Below, piece by piece: positions 1 to 7,916 of a stretch of DNA of 64,000 nt (the stretch's first letter is position 1; the number at the start of each line of letters is the position of its first letter). Position numbers and translations under genes: made by a program. The notes beneath the pieces are model-generated. The model did no database searches, was not told the origin of the DNA, and worked only from the letters and a program-made list of their open reading frames with translations. Source of the stretch: Synoicihabitans lomoniglobus (GTDB lineage: Bacteria; Verrucomicrobiota; Verrucomicrobiia; Opitutales; Opitutaceae); the NCBI RefSeq assembly GCF_029023725.1, contig NZ_CP119075.1, positions 925,501-989,500 on the forward strand, read 5' to 3'.

Positions 1-574
1 GGGTATCGATGAATTTGGCCGTCTTGCTCTTGGCCGTCTTGGGAATGAAATTGAGAATTCCGCCGACCTTGCCGCCGCCATAGACGGGCGGAGCGGGGCC
101 TTTGATGATTTCAACATAGTCCGTGGAGGCGATCGGCGTGGGGAAGTTGCCTCGGTTCTCGATCCGGCGCATGCCGCGGAAGAAGTTGTCGGCGCGCTCG
201 CCGCGCACATCGAGGGCGCCGGGCACACCGAAATAGTTGCCCGTGAAGGAACCGGCCGTGACCGACACGAAATCGTTGACTGTGCGGATGCCATAGAGGT
301 CGGTCATGGCACTTTCGATCAAGGTCACCGATCGCGGCGTCTCTTCGAGGCTGCGACTGGTGCCGAATACCGAGGTGGACTCGCGCTTCGGCAGGACATC
401 GTAGACGTCGGCTTCGGCTGCGGCGACAAAGGCATCCATGACAATGACGTCGGAGTCGATCTCCTCCTGGGCCGACAACGTCAGAGGGAAAAGGGGAATC
501 AGGATCGCGGGGAGGAGCAGGGCGGTCCGGAGCGATGGCATCCGGAGTCCGGATGCGTGGGCAGGCAGTGTCAT
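1..574 (-). CDS. TonB-dependent receptor, N-terminal part (runs off window)
   Basis: This is the first 191 codons of an outer-membrane TonB-dependent receptor, open at the left edge of the window. Residues 1-35 form a signal peptide (basic start, long Leu/Pro/Ile core, likely cleavage after LSA before QEE). A receptor plug domain follows: a TSRSLEETPRSV segment near residues 71-82, a DVRGERADNFFRGMRR segment near 120-140, and VEIIKGPAPPVYGGG near 155-170, the usual plug signatures. The start is the ATG at 574; an in-frame Met at residue 12 is an alternative. It is divergent from a GntR regulator, with a palindrome between them. By family knowledge it imports large ligands such as oligosaccharides or siderophores; the substrate cannot be told from the plug alone. 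Confidence 0.9.
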   Translation of the reverse strand, partial: MTLPAHASGLRMPSLRTALLLPAILIPLFPLTLSAQEEIDSDVIVMDAFVAAAEADVYDVLPKRESTSVFGTSRSLEETPRSVTLIESAMTDLYGIRTVNDFVSVTAGSFTGNYFGVPGALDVRGERADNFFRGMRRIENRGNFPTPIASTDYVEIIKGPAPPVYGGGKVGGILNFIPKTAKSKTAKFIDT

Positions 575-638
575 GATAATTTGGTGTTTCGGTGAGTTCG
601 GATGGTGAAACCGAGTCAGCGATGAGCAGTCTTCGTGC

Positions 639-667
639 CATGTATACAATCATGTATTCTAATCATG
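639..667. promoter_or_regulatory. Candidate operator between TonB receptor and GntR regulator
   Basis: The segment holds a perfect 8-bp palindrome TGTATACA (641-648). It is also part of two imperfect direct repeats, CATGTATACAAT (639-650) and CATGTATTCTAAT (651-663), and AATCATG occurs twice (648-654, 661-667). It lies about 65-90 bp upstream of the receptor start and 60-90 bp upstream of the preferred regulator start. FadR-type GntR proteins bind short palindromes of this kind, so this is a plausible site for the neighbouring regulator. Binding is inferred. Confidence 0.4.
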
Positions 668-726
668 AATCCAGGATTGTGTTCAGCATTGCGGACGAGA
701 GGGAAATCCGTTTCTCTTCGAGGCCA

Positions 727-1491
727 ATGCCACCGGACACCTCCCGAGCCCCCGTCAAAACCCCCGATTCTCCTCCGGAAAGCGCCGAGCACTTGGGAGC
801 GCAAATTTTAACCAGATTGCGCGAACGTGTGCTCAATTGGGATTATCCGCCGGGGCACCATCTGGGCGAAGTTGCCCTTTGTGCGGAATTTTCGGCCAGT
901 CGCATTCCCGTGCGCGAGGCCTTGCGGGCGCTCGCTGAGCAAGGACTGGTTAAGAAAGTCCCCAATCAGGGCTGTTTTGTCATCCAACCCGATGTGATCG
1001 AGACCCAGGACCTCTACGATATGCGGTTGGCACTCGAACTATTTGTCGTGGAAATGCTCGCGTCCTCCAAGCCGCCGCCCCCGGAGTGGTTGGACGAGCA
1101 ACGGGCGTTTTGGGAGCCGTGGTTACAGGTCAAGGCCGATGCGGTGATCGATCGCGACATGTTGGTCGACCACGATACGGAGTTTCACCTCGGGCTGGCT
1201 GAAGTGCTGGGCAACGAGTCCATTCTCGGCGCACTGCGAAACATCAACGAGCGGCTGCGCTTCGTGCGCCTGGCGGCGATCACCAACCCGCACCGCATCC
1301 AGGAAACCGCCGGTGAGCATTTGTCTGTGCTCGACGCGCTCACGCGTTCCGACGCCGAGGCGGCCCGGCGGAGTCTTCGCCAGAACATTCATCACTCGCG
1401 CAACAAAGTGGAAATCGCGATTTCACGCGCACTCATGGCGGCGCATGACCGCCGACGCAGTGGCAAAGCGACCGCCAGCCCGGCGGCGTAG
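727..1491 (+). CDS. GntR family transcriptional regulator (FadR/FCD subfamily)
   Basis: A DNA-binding repressor or activator of the FadR subfamily, 254 residues from the chosen start. A winged helix-turn-helix occupies about residues 25-85 (VALCAEFSASRIPVREALRALAEQGLV is the recognition region). A helical FCD effector domain follows, beginning near DLYDMRLALELFVVE, with the histidines (EFHLGLAE, EHLSVLDAL) that normally help hold a metal or carboxylate ligand. I chose the ATG at 727 because GAGG lies just upstream and because an in-frame start at 592 would place the palindromic candidate operator inside the gene. Family members typically respond to sugar acids or other organic acids. The divergent TonB receptor is its likely target. 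Confidence 0.88.
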   Translation: MPPDTSRAPVKTPDSPPESAEHLGAQILTRLRERVLNWDYPPGHHLGEVALCAEFSASRIPVREALRALAEQGLVKKVPNQGCFVIQPDVIETQDLYDMRLALELFVVEMLASSKPPPPEWLDEQRAFWEPWLQVKADAVIDRDMLVDHDTEFHLGLAEVLGNESILGALRNINERLRFVRLAAITNPHRIQETAGEHLSVLDALTRSDAEAARRSLRQNIHHSRNKVEIAISRALMAAHDRRRSGKATASPAA

Positions 1492-1563
1492 GCTTCCGAA
1501 GCCGGACCACTCACGCATGTCAGCCAAGGCGCCCCTGGCCAACCCTGTTTCTTCCCGTCTGAA

Positions 1564-1579
1564 GCAAAACACGTTTTGC
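1564..1579. terminator. Short hairpin between convergent genes
   Basis: GCAAAA-CACG-TTTTGC is a perfect 6-bp stem with a 4-base loop. It sits between the end of the GntR gene and the end of the convergent DUF4340 gene. There is no long T tail on either strand, so a terminator role is only possible. Confidence 0.3.
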
Positions 1580-1602
1580 GGTCTGGGGCTGCATGGATCC
1601 GC

Positions 1603-2721
1603 CTAAGGCGTGGGTCCCGCCGCGCCGTCGGTCTCGCCCGGCGGCGCGGGAATCGGTTCGTAAAGTTCGGTAATCGCGGTGGGTAGTCCGGTGAAGCTGT
1701 AGTCGGAAACCTTGAACGCGAGGCGTTCGGGCGCGTCGGTTAGTGGCGCGAGATCGGCGTCGCCGGTGACGGAGGCAAACACGGGTCCGGCGGGGATGGT
1801 TTCGGTGGTGTCTTCCGGAATCGTCGGCCCTTCATCGTCGGCTGCTTCGGTGGGAGGCGCGATCTCCGCGGGGTCTTTTTCGACAGTCCGAGCGGCGCGA
1901 CGGGCGAGCGCGATGGAAACGGTTTGGCCGTCGAACGTGGTGAGAGTGACGGTGCGGGACTCGGCCGAGGCGGCGGCGTCGACCGCATCGGGGGCGTCCC
2001 GGGGCGCGGTGTCGGTGAAACGCAGGTTGGCCAGCGACGAAAGCATCGAGGTGAGTCGGGAATCCTTGAGCCGCTGACCTTCAGGCAAGTCGGTGGAGCT
2101 CCAGGAACCGCCGGGTTCGCTGCGGCTGGCGGTGAGGGCGTCCGTCTCGGCGACGGCAAATGAAATACTCGCCACGTCCTCGGCGGTGAGTCCGATCATC
2201 TTGGAATTGGCCCAGTTCTTGGGGGTGCCGTCGAGGTAAGAGCTCAGCCGGGCGAGGTAGGCGGGGGCGTCCGGGGCGGAGTCGAAGCGAACGTAGCGTC
2301 CGCCGCGTTCAGCGTCCTTGCCCAGGTGAGCCGTCCAAGATTGTTCGTCGGCGGTGGTGATGGCGATTTCGGAGGAGCCAAAATCGAGGCGAGCGGCGCG
2401 TTCCGGATCGCGGGTCACGATCCGGTCGACGGTGGCTTCGGTGAGCTCGCGCACGAAGCGGCTCAACTTGGCAACGTCGGCGGGCAGGTCGTGATAGGAG
2501 GCCACCGTCCACTCGCCTTGATCGTCGCGCGTGAGTTCCACGGTGGTGCCAGCGTGCGTGAGGGTCAGATCGTTGGCCGCGGCGGCGATGGTCGCGTCGA
2601 GCAACGGCTGACCCACCCGGGGGTCGACGTTGGCTGGAGCGGATGGGCGGTTGAGGAAGGCCACGCCGGCGGAGAGCAGCGTGAGGATGATGACGGAAAT
2701 CGTGAGCGTTTTAAGATTCAT
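1603..2721 (-). CDS. DUF4340 domain protein of a Gld-type ABC operon
   Basis: A 372-residue membrane-anchored protein with one N-terminal membrane segment (about residues 7-25) and a long exported domain. The repeating pattern (WTVASYHDLPADVAKLSRFVREL, then a LDFG.SSEIAITTADEQSWTAHLGK block) matches the DUF4340 family, which often follows gldG-like genes. The C-terminal third is acidic and Pro-rich (EIAPPTEAADDEGPTIPEDTTE). It is the last gene of a four-gene minus-strand operon with an ATPase, permease and GldG-like protein; the gap to gldG is 33 bp. Its biochemical role is unknown. From context it is an exported accessory part of the transporter. Confidence 0.75.
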   Translation of the reverse strand: MNLKTLTISVIILTLLSAGVAFLNRPSAPANVDPRVGQPLLDATIAAAANDLTLTHAGTTVELTRDDQGEWTVASYHDLPADVAKLSRFVRELTEATVDRIVTRDPERAARLDFGSSEIAITTADEQSWTAHLGKDAERGGRYVRFDSAPDAPAYLARLSSYLDGTPKNWANSKMIGLTAEDVASISFAVAETDALTASRSEPGGSWSSTDLPEGQRLKDSRLTSMLSSLANLRFTDTAPRDAPDAVDAAASAESRTVTLTTFDGQTVSIALARRAARTVEKDPAEIAPPTEAADDEGPTIPEDTTETIPAGPVFASVTGDADLAPLTDAPERLAFKVSDYSFTGLPTAITELYEPIPAPPGETDGAAGPTP

Positions 2722-2754
2722 GGCCGAGGGGTAAGGTCGGGAGGGAAGGACGAA

Positions 2755-4635
2755 TCAGGCGCGGCGGCGACGTTGGCGGAACCAGAGACCGAAGGCTCCG
2801 ATGCACAACGGACCGGCAAAGAGATTGATGAGGACGAGCTTGGTTTCGAGGGCATCGATGTCCTCGCGGAGGGCGCGGCGGATATCACGACGTTCCCGGC
2901 GCATTTCCGCTTCCTGGGCTTGGAATTCGGCGATGGCATCGGCGACCTCGGGCGAGGCGACGAGCATGCCGCCGTCACCGACTTGGGATTGCAACTCGGT
3001 GAGTTGGCGCTGCACGTCGCTGAGGCGACCTTCGAGGGCCTCGAGCTGTTGCTGGTAGCGTTTCTGGGCGTCGGCCTCCATGTCGCGGACGACGGTGAAC
3101 GGATGTTGCGAGCTGCCCTTGGTGCGGATGGAAATCAAGTCCTTCGAACCGGCCATGAACTCGATCAGGTTGCTGGCGAAGGCGAGGTTGTCGTTGATGG
3201 GTTCGGCGGCTTGCACGCCGAGGAAGTTGTAACGACGGACCGAATACGAGTCCATCAACCAGTCGGCATCGGCGACGACGACGAGGGTGCCGGAACCGGA
3301 GGTCTGGCCGGGGGTGTTGTCGACGGCGGGAGCAGGTTCCTCGCCTTCCGCTGCCGGGGGCGGGGCGGGTTTGCCCTGCGGGAAAGCGGTTTTGAATTCG
3401 CCGGTGACCATGGCAGCCACGGTCTGTCGGCCGGTTTCCTTGATGGACTGGGCGAGGGCGTCGGGTTGCGCGAACTGCAACATCATGGCCGGGATGTCGC
3501 CGGCTTGATCCGACGTTTGGATGAGCGGCGTGAAGGTGAGTCCACTGTCGTCGATCGGGGCGAGATGGCCCGCTTCGACCAGCACCATGGAATTGAGCTG
3601 GGCGGTGGGCATGACCTCGGCATTGAAGCTTTCGGCGGGGAGCTGCAACCAGTGGGGGAAGCGGGCAATGCCGCCGCGTCCATCGTTGACCTGAGCGCCG
3701 TAGCGCAGGTCACCGGTGACGCTTTCGGTGCTGTAAGTCACGCCCCACGTGCGCAGCAAACGCGGCAGGTCGGACGTGGTGTTGGGCGGCGGACCACCCA
3801 TCATTTGCTGTTGGGGGCCGGCTTGACGTTTGAAGTGTTCGGACGACGGATCGACCGCGACAAAAACCGGCGTGCCACTCAGCAGGGTTTGGTCGATGGC
3901 GTATTCAAGTTCGGGCATCAGCGCTTGGGGATGCACCACGACGAGCACGTCGAGGTTGGCAGGCAGCTCCGTCGCATCGGGTTCGATCGGCAATACCTCG
4001 AAGGAGCGTTCCCATTCGCCGATGATGAACTGGGCGGGCTGCGGCCGCTGACCCATCTGCGCCATCATGGGATTGAACTCGGGCGCTTGCAGCGGGAGGC
4101 TGCTGATGAGGCCGAGGCGCCGTTTTTCGAAGACCTGCACGCGTTGAATGAGCTCGGAGAGATCGTATTCGAGAAACTGCTCCCGCTGGGGGTTGAAGGT
4201 GCTCATGGCCTCCTGCAAATCGGCATGAGTGGCGGCGAGGCCGAAGTAAACCTGTTCACCGGTGCCGGGAATGACCTGGGGCTGGATACCGGCGCGGGCG
4301 GCGGCCTCCTCCTCGGGCGTGTCGGGCTCGGGATGGATGACGTTGAGGATCAATTTGCCGCGGGCGGCGCGGTCGTATTGGCGGAGCATCTCCTCCACGC
4401 GGTTGGCGTAGTTTTTATAGGAAATGGGGAGGCCACTGGCTCCGGACGAGAAGTAGAAGTCGAGCGTGACCGGCTCTTCGATTTTGGAGAGCAAGGACTT
4501 GGTGCCGGGCGAGAGCGTGTAGATGTCTTCGGCGGTGGCGTCGCCGCGGAAGGGCAGTTGCGACGCGAGATAGTTGACGAGCACGAGGCCGACAAAGAGC
4601 AGGACGATGGCAGTGATTTTGGCGCTGGGTTTCAT
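2755..4635 (-). CDS. GldG-like ABC transporter auxiliary protein
   Basis: A 626-residue protein of the GldG / ABC-type uncharacterised transport family. One N-terminal membrane segment (about residues 7-25) is followed by a large exported region beginning with the family pattern DIYTLSPGTKSLLSKIEEPVTLDFYFS. A coiled-coil (RYQQQLEALEGRLSDVQRQLTELQSQ) lies near the end, before a last membrane segment (LVLINLFAGPLCIGAFGLWF) and a basic tail. A Pro- and acid-rich insert (PPPAAEGEEPAPAVDNTPG) lies in the middle. In Bacteroidota GldA/F/G are tied to gliding. In other phyla the same set occurs without known motility, and no other gliding gene is visible here, so the transported substrate is left open. 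Confidence 0.82.
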   Translation of the reverse strand: MKPSAKITAIVLLFVGLVLVNYLASQLPFRGDATAEDIYTLSPGTKSLLSKIEEPVTLDFYFSSGASGLPISYKNYANRVEEMLRQYDRAARGKLILNVIHPEPDTPEEEAAARAGIQPQVIPGTGEQVYFGLAATHADLQEAMSTFNPQREQFLEYDLSELIQRVQVFEKRRLGLISSLPLQAPEFNPMMAQMGQRPQPAQFIIGEWERSFEVLPIEPDATELPANLDVLVVVHPQALMPELEYAIDQTLLSGTPVFVAVDPSSEHFKRQAGPQQQMMGGPPPNTTSDLPRLLRTWGVTYSTESVTGDLRYGAQVNDGRGGIARFPHWLQLPAESFNAEVMPTAQLNSMVLVEAGHLAPIDDSGLTFTPLIQTSDQAGDIPAMMLQFAQPDALAQSIKETGRQTVAAMVTGEFKTAFPQGKPAPPPAAEGEEPAPAVDNTPGQTSGSGTLVVVADADWLMDSYSVRRYNFLGVQAAEPINDNLAFASNLIEFMAGSKDLISIRTKGSSQHPFTVVRDMEADAQKRYQQQLEALEGRLSDVQRQLTELQSQVGDGGMLVASPEVADAIAEFQAQEAEMRRERRDIRRALREDIDALETKLVLINLFAGPLCIGAFGLWFRQRRRRA

Positions 4636-4654
4636 GGCGAAGCGGCGATGGGGT

Positions 4655-5377
4655 TCAGCGTTCGAGGGCGACCACGTTGAGGAACAACGCGAAGCCGGTC
4701 AGCGAGAGGAAGAAGATGATGTCGGACGGATCGATGATGCCCTTCGTGAAGGGTTCAAAGTGCGTCACGAACGAGAAATTCGCGAGTAAGTCGGCGAGGG
4801 CGAGCGGGAGGAAACTCTCCAGCAGTTCGCTAAAAATGCTCCAGCCGAGAAAGACCAGTACGAGACACACGATCACGCTGAGCACGAAACTGATGACTTG
4901 ATTTTTGGTCAGGGCGGAAGTGAGCGAACACACGGCGAGGTAGGAGCCGGCCATCAGAATGCTGCCGAGATAACTGGCGAGGATGACGCCCCAATCGGGG
5001 TCTCCGAGGAAACCCACGGTGAGCGCCATGGGAAACGTGAGCACGACGGCGGCGCTGAGGAAGGCCCAGGCTGCCAGGTATTTGCCGACCACGGCTTCGA
5101 GCGTGGTGATGGGCAGGGTGAACAGGAGTTCGACCGTGCCGGTGCGTTTTTCCTCGGACCACAACCGCATGCCGGCGGCGGGGATCAGGAAGAGAAACAA
5201 CCACGGGTGGAATACGAAGAAACTTTCGAGGCTGGCTTGGCCGGCGTCGAAGAAACGTCCGACGAAGAAAGCCAACCCGACGGCGGCCATGAGGAAAACG
5301 ACGAGAAAAACGTAGGCGACCGGCGAGCGGAAGTAGCCGAGGAACTCGCGCTTAAAGACAGGAATGACTTGGGACAT
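4655..5377 (-). CDS. ABC-2 type permease (GldF-like)
   Basis: A 240-residue integral membrane protein with about six hydrophobic segments. Its N-terminus, VIPVFKREFLGYFRSPVAYVFLVVFL, is typical of ABC-2 permeases related to GldF, and the central RLWSEEKRTGTVELLFTLPI block is a strong family signature. It lies between the ATPase (12-bp gap) and the GldG-like gene (19-bp gap) and is surely cotranscribed with them. It should form the membrane channel of the exporter. Confidence 0.88.
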   Translation of the reverse strand: MSQVIPVFKREFLGYFRSPVAYVFLVVFLMAAVGLAFFVGRFFDAGQASLESFFVFHPWLFLFLIPAAGMRLWSEEKRTGTVELLFTLPITTLEAVVGKYLAAWAFLSAAVVLTFPMALTVGFLGDPDWGVILASYLGSILMAGSYLAVCSLTSALTKNQVISFVLSVIVCLVLVFLGWSIFSELLESFLPLALADLLANFSFVTHFEPFTKGIIDPSDIIFFLSLTGFALFLNVVALER

Positions 5378-5388
5378 GATCGGGCGGG

Positions 5389-6108
5389 TCAGACGTCGGA
5401 CTGAGTGAGGGAGGCGAAGATGGCGTCAAGGCGCGCGCCGGGTTGGCGGGCCTGGAATTCGGCCGGAGTCTCGTCGACCACGACCTGGCCTTGGGAAATC
5501 AAAATGATGCGCGTGCAGATGGCGTCGACCTCTTCGAGGATGTGGGTCGAAAGCACGACGGCCTTTTCGGTCGCGAGCTCTTTAATGAGGGCGCGCACCT
5601 CGTTTTTCTGGTTGGGATCGAGACCGTCGGTCGGCTCGTCGAGGATGAGCACGGCGGGATCGTGCAACACGGCCTGGGCAAAACCGACGCGTTGTTTGAA
5701 CCCCTTGGAAAGCGTTTCGATGGTTTGGCTGCGCACGCCCTCGAGATGGGTGAGACGGATGGCGCGATCGACCGGCGCCTGGCGGGCGGAACCTTTGAAC
5801 CCCCGCGCTTCAGCGATGAAGTTGAGAAACTCGGCCACCGTCATCTCGCCGTAGGCGGGAGCACTTTCGGGCAGGTAGCCGATCTGCCGCTTCACGGCGA
5901 CGGGATCCCTGGTGACATCAAAGCCACCGACCACGGCGGTGCCCGCGCTGGGTCGCAGAAAACCGGTGATCATTTTCATGGTCGTCGATTTGCCGGCGCC
6001 GTTGGGCCCCAGGAAACCGAGAATGTCTCCGCGCTGCACGGTGAAGTTGATATTATCGACGGCGAGTTTGGTGCCGTAGGATTTGCTGAGACCGTTGACT
6101 TCGATCAT
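5389..6108 (-). CDS. ABC transporter ATP-binding protein (GldA-like)
   Basis: A 239-residue ABC ATPase that powers the permease encoded just downstream. Walker A is GPNGAGKST (about residues 34-42), the signature motif is the degenerate LSKGFKQRVGFAQ, Walker B is AVLILDEPTDGLD, and the switch histidine is in VVLSTHILEE. The short one-domain form and the gene order ATPase, permease, GldG, DUF4340 mark a GldA-type exporter. It starts the four-gene operon, 123 bp downstream of the GtrA gene. Confidence 0.92.
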   Translation of the reverse strand: MIEVNGLSKSYGTKLAVDNINFTVQRGDILGFLGPNGAGKSTTMKMITGFLRPSAGTAVVGGFDVTRDPVAVKRQIGYLPESAPAYGEMTVAEFLNFIAEARGFKGSARQAPVDRAIRLTHLEGVRSQTIETLSKGFKQRVGFAQAVLHDPAVLILDEPTDGLDPNQKNEVRALIKELATEKAVVLSTHILEEVDAICTRIILISQGQVVVDETPAEFQARQPGARLDAIFASLTQSDV

Positions 6109-6231
6109 GGGAGAAGAACGTGGGGTTGAATGCCGAGGGTCCGGTATGAAATGACGAAGCGGGAGGTTTCAAGTCCGGACCGGAAACCTTTCAAAAATGT
6201 AAGGTTCAGGGAGAAGCGGGCGGGGGGTAAA

Positions 6232-6666
6232 TCAGCGGAACACCCACTGGGAGAAAACGTAATATTTCACGCCGTAGGACAGAGCTGAAGTGAGGGCAAT
6301 GGCGGCGACGTAAGGCACCTCGAACGGACCGATCATCGTCGAGTAGAGCATGAATTCGAGCAGCCGAAACGTGACGGAGGTTCCCAGAAATCGCACCGCT
6401 TGGCGGGCGGGGGCGCCAGTGCGGCCGGCGGGAAAGACAAAGCGCCGGTTGGCGTAGAAGTTGGTCACCATGACCACGGAGATCATGATGGCGTAGGCGG
6501 GGCGTTTGCCGAGCCCGACCCATTCGACGAGTGCAATGACCCCAAATGTGAGGAGGGCGTAGCCGCCGAGACCGACGAGCAAAAACTTTCCCATGCGCCG
6601 CAGGGTGGCCCGGTGCGGAGGCGCGCCGGGGGCGGGGGTGGCGTCAGGAGACGTCGGCGAGCTCAC
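6232..6666 (-). CDS. GtrA family membrane protein
   Basis: A 144-residue protein with four predicted membrane segments after a 24-residue Pro/Thr-rich leader. The FLLVGLGGYALLTFGVIALVEW start, the VTNFYANRRFVF motif after the second segment and the closing KYYVFSQWVFR are characteristic of GtrA. GtrA proteins are thought to help move or present lipid-linked sugars. The start overlaps the end of rlmN by 23 bp, so the two are probably translated from one message. No O-antigen glucosylation genes lie beside it, so its partner is unknown. A Met at residue 25 (MGKFLL) is a possible alternative start. Confidence 0.82.
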   Translation of the reverse strand: MSSPTSPDATPAPGAPPHRATLRRMGKFLLVGLGGYALLTFGVIALVEWVGLGKRPAYAIMISVVMVTNFYANRRFVFPAGRTGAPARQAVRFLGTSVTFRLLEFMLYSTMIGPFEVPYVAAIALTSALSYGVKYYVFSQWVFR

Positions 6667-7762
6667 GATCCTTTTCAGTTTTCAAGCGGAGCTGTCCACA
6701 CGCGGCGTCGATGTCGTGTCCTTTTTCGCGTCGCAGCGTCACGGATACGCGGGCGCGGCGGAGGATATCGGCGAACTTTTCCTGGCGCGTGACGGATGGA
6801 CGTTTCCACGGCAGGCCCTCCACGGTATTGTAAGGGATGAGGTTTACGTGGGCGTGCAGATCCATGGCAATATCGCGCAATTTCTCGGCCTGCTCCAGCG
6901 CGTCGTTGACGTCCTCGATGAGAATGAACTCGAGCGTGACCATGCGACCGTTTTTCTCGGCGTAGGTTTTCACGGCCGGAAGGAGTTTGGCCAGCGGGTA
7001 GGCCTTGTTGATCGGCATGATCTCGGTGCGCACCTCGTCGGTGGCGCCGTGGAGGGAAATCGCCAGCCGCACGTTGAGATCGGATTCCGCCAGTTTAAGA
7101 ATATTGGGCACGAGGCCGCTGGTGGAGAGGGTAATGCGGCGCGCGCCGAAACCGAGGCCCCAGCTGGAGTTGACGATGGTGAGGGCGGTCGAGATGGCCT
7201 CGTAGTTGGCGAGAGGTTCGCCCATGCCCATGACCACGATGTTGTCGAAGGAGACCAATTCCTGGCGAGCGCGGGGCGTGCGGGCATCCTCGCGGTAGCA
7301 CACGTGCAGTAACTGGGCGACGATCTCGCCGGCGTTGAGGTCGCGTTTGAGGCCCATGAGGCCGGAGGCGCAGAATTTACAGCCCATGGCGCAGCCGACC
7401 TGGGTGGAAATGCAGATGGTTTTGCGGGAGTGTTCGAGGCCGACGCCCTCCTGAGGCACGCGAATGATGACGGTCTCGATGAGGGATTTGTCGCCCAACT
7501 CGAGGAGGAGTTTATCGGTGACATCGAGGGATTGCTTCCCGTGCACGAGGCTGAGGGGAAGCAGTTCGAAGGTCTCGGCCAACCACGCGCGCAGGGGCTT
7601 CGACAGGTTGGTCATGTCGTCCCAGGAGCGGGCCCGCTTTTTGTAGAGCCACTCCAAAATTTGTTTGGCCCGATAGGCGGGTTCGCCGTGTTCGCGCAGC
7701 CGGGCGGTGAGGGACTCGAGGGTCTCTCCGGTGAGCGGTGGTTTGGCGGGCGTGAACTTCAT
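6644..7762 (-). CDS. rlmN: 23S rRNA / tRNA adenine-C2 methyltransferase RlmN
   Basis: A 372-residue radical-SAM enzyme that methylates C2 of adenosine 2503 in 23S rRNA and of A37 in some tRNAs. The 4Fe-4S-binding CxxxCxxC motif is seen as CAMGCKFC in a GCAMGCKFCASG context. The second conserved cysteine is in GHDIDAACGQLR near the C-terminus, and the GMGEPLANYE motif is the RlmN-type GMGEP. The N-terminal region (LTARLREHGEPAYRAKQILEWLYKK) is the helical RNA-binding part. Length is normal for the family. It is divergent from an LptF/G permease. Confidence 0.96.
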   Translation of the reverse strand: MKFTPAKPPLTGETLESLTARLREHGEPAYRAKQILEWLYKKRARSWDDMTNLSKPLRAWLAETFELLPLSLVHGKQSLDVTDKLLLELGDKSLIETVIIRVPQEGVGLEHSRKTICISTQVGCAMGCKFCASGLMGLKRDLNAGEIVAQLLHVCYREDARTPRARQELVSFDNIVVMGMGEPLANYEAISTALTIVNSSWGLGFGARRITLSTSGLVPNILKLAESDLNVRLAISLHGATDEVRTEIMPINKAYPLAKLLPAVKTYAEKNGRMVTLEFILIEDVNDALEQAEKLRDIAMDLHAHVNLIPYNTVEGLPWKRPSVTRQEKFADILRRARVSVTLRREKGHDIDAACGQLRLKTEKDRELADVS

Positions 7763-7798
7763 GCGTAGGAAGGAACGGTGGGGGGGCGAGTGGTGAAA

Positions 7799-7897
7799 TG
7801 GAAACCACGAATTGCGGGAAAGAGGGGAAAGATCGATCCGGGGAAGGGGGCGACGGCGAGATTGTTTGCGTGTGTTTCGGTCGGATCGTGGTTTCTA
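7799..7897. repeat. Long-spaced inverted repeat upstream of the LptF/G gene
   Basis: GAAACCACGA (7801-7810) and TCGTGGTTTC (7886-7895) are perfect 10-bp inverted arms separated by 75 bp. They extend by a G-T and a T-A pair to 7799/7897. The second arm ends 22 bp before the permease start, so in the transcript it could fold as the base of a long leader hairpin. No function is known. Confidence 0.35.
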
Positions 7898-7916
7898 CTC
7901 TGCGCCTCGATCGGAA

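Noticed and set aside
592..726. Longer N-terminus for the GntR regulator
   Set aside because: It would place the palindromic operator inside the gene and adds residues unlike the family.
2326..4680. A 784-codon open frame on the plus strand
   Set aside because: It lies opposite the GldG-like and DUF4340 genes; G+C-rich coding DNA commonly leaves such antisense frames open, and its translation has no domain-like pattern.
6165..6188. GGTTTC/GAAACC stem between the GtrA and ABC ATPase genes
   Set aside because: Only 6 bp outside a short inner palindrome, and no T tract; not strong enough to call a terminator.
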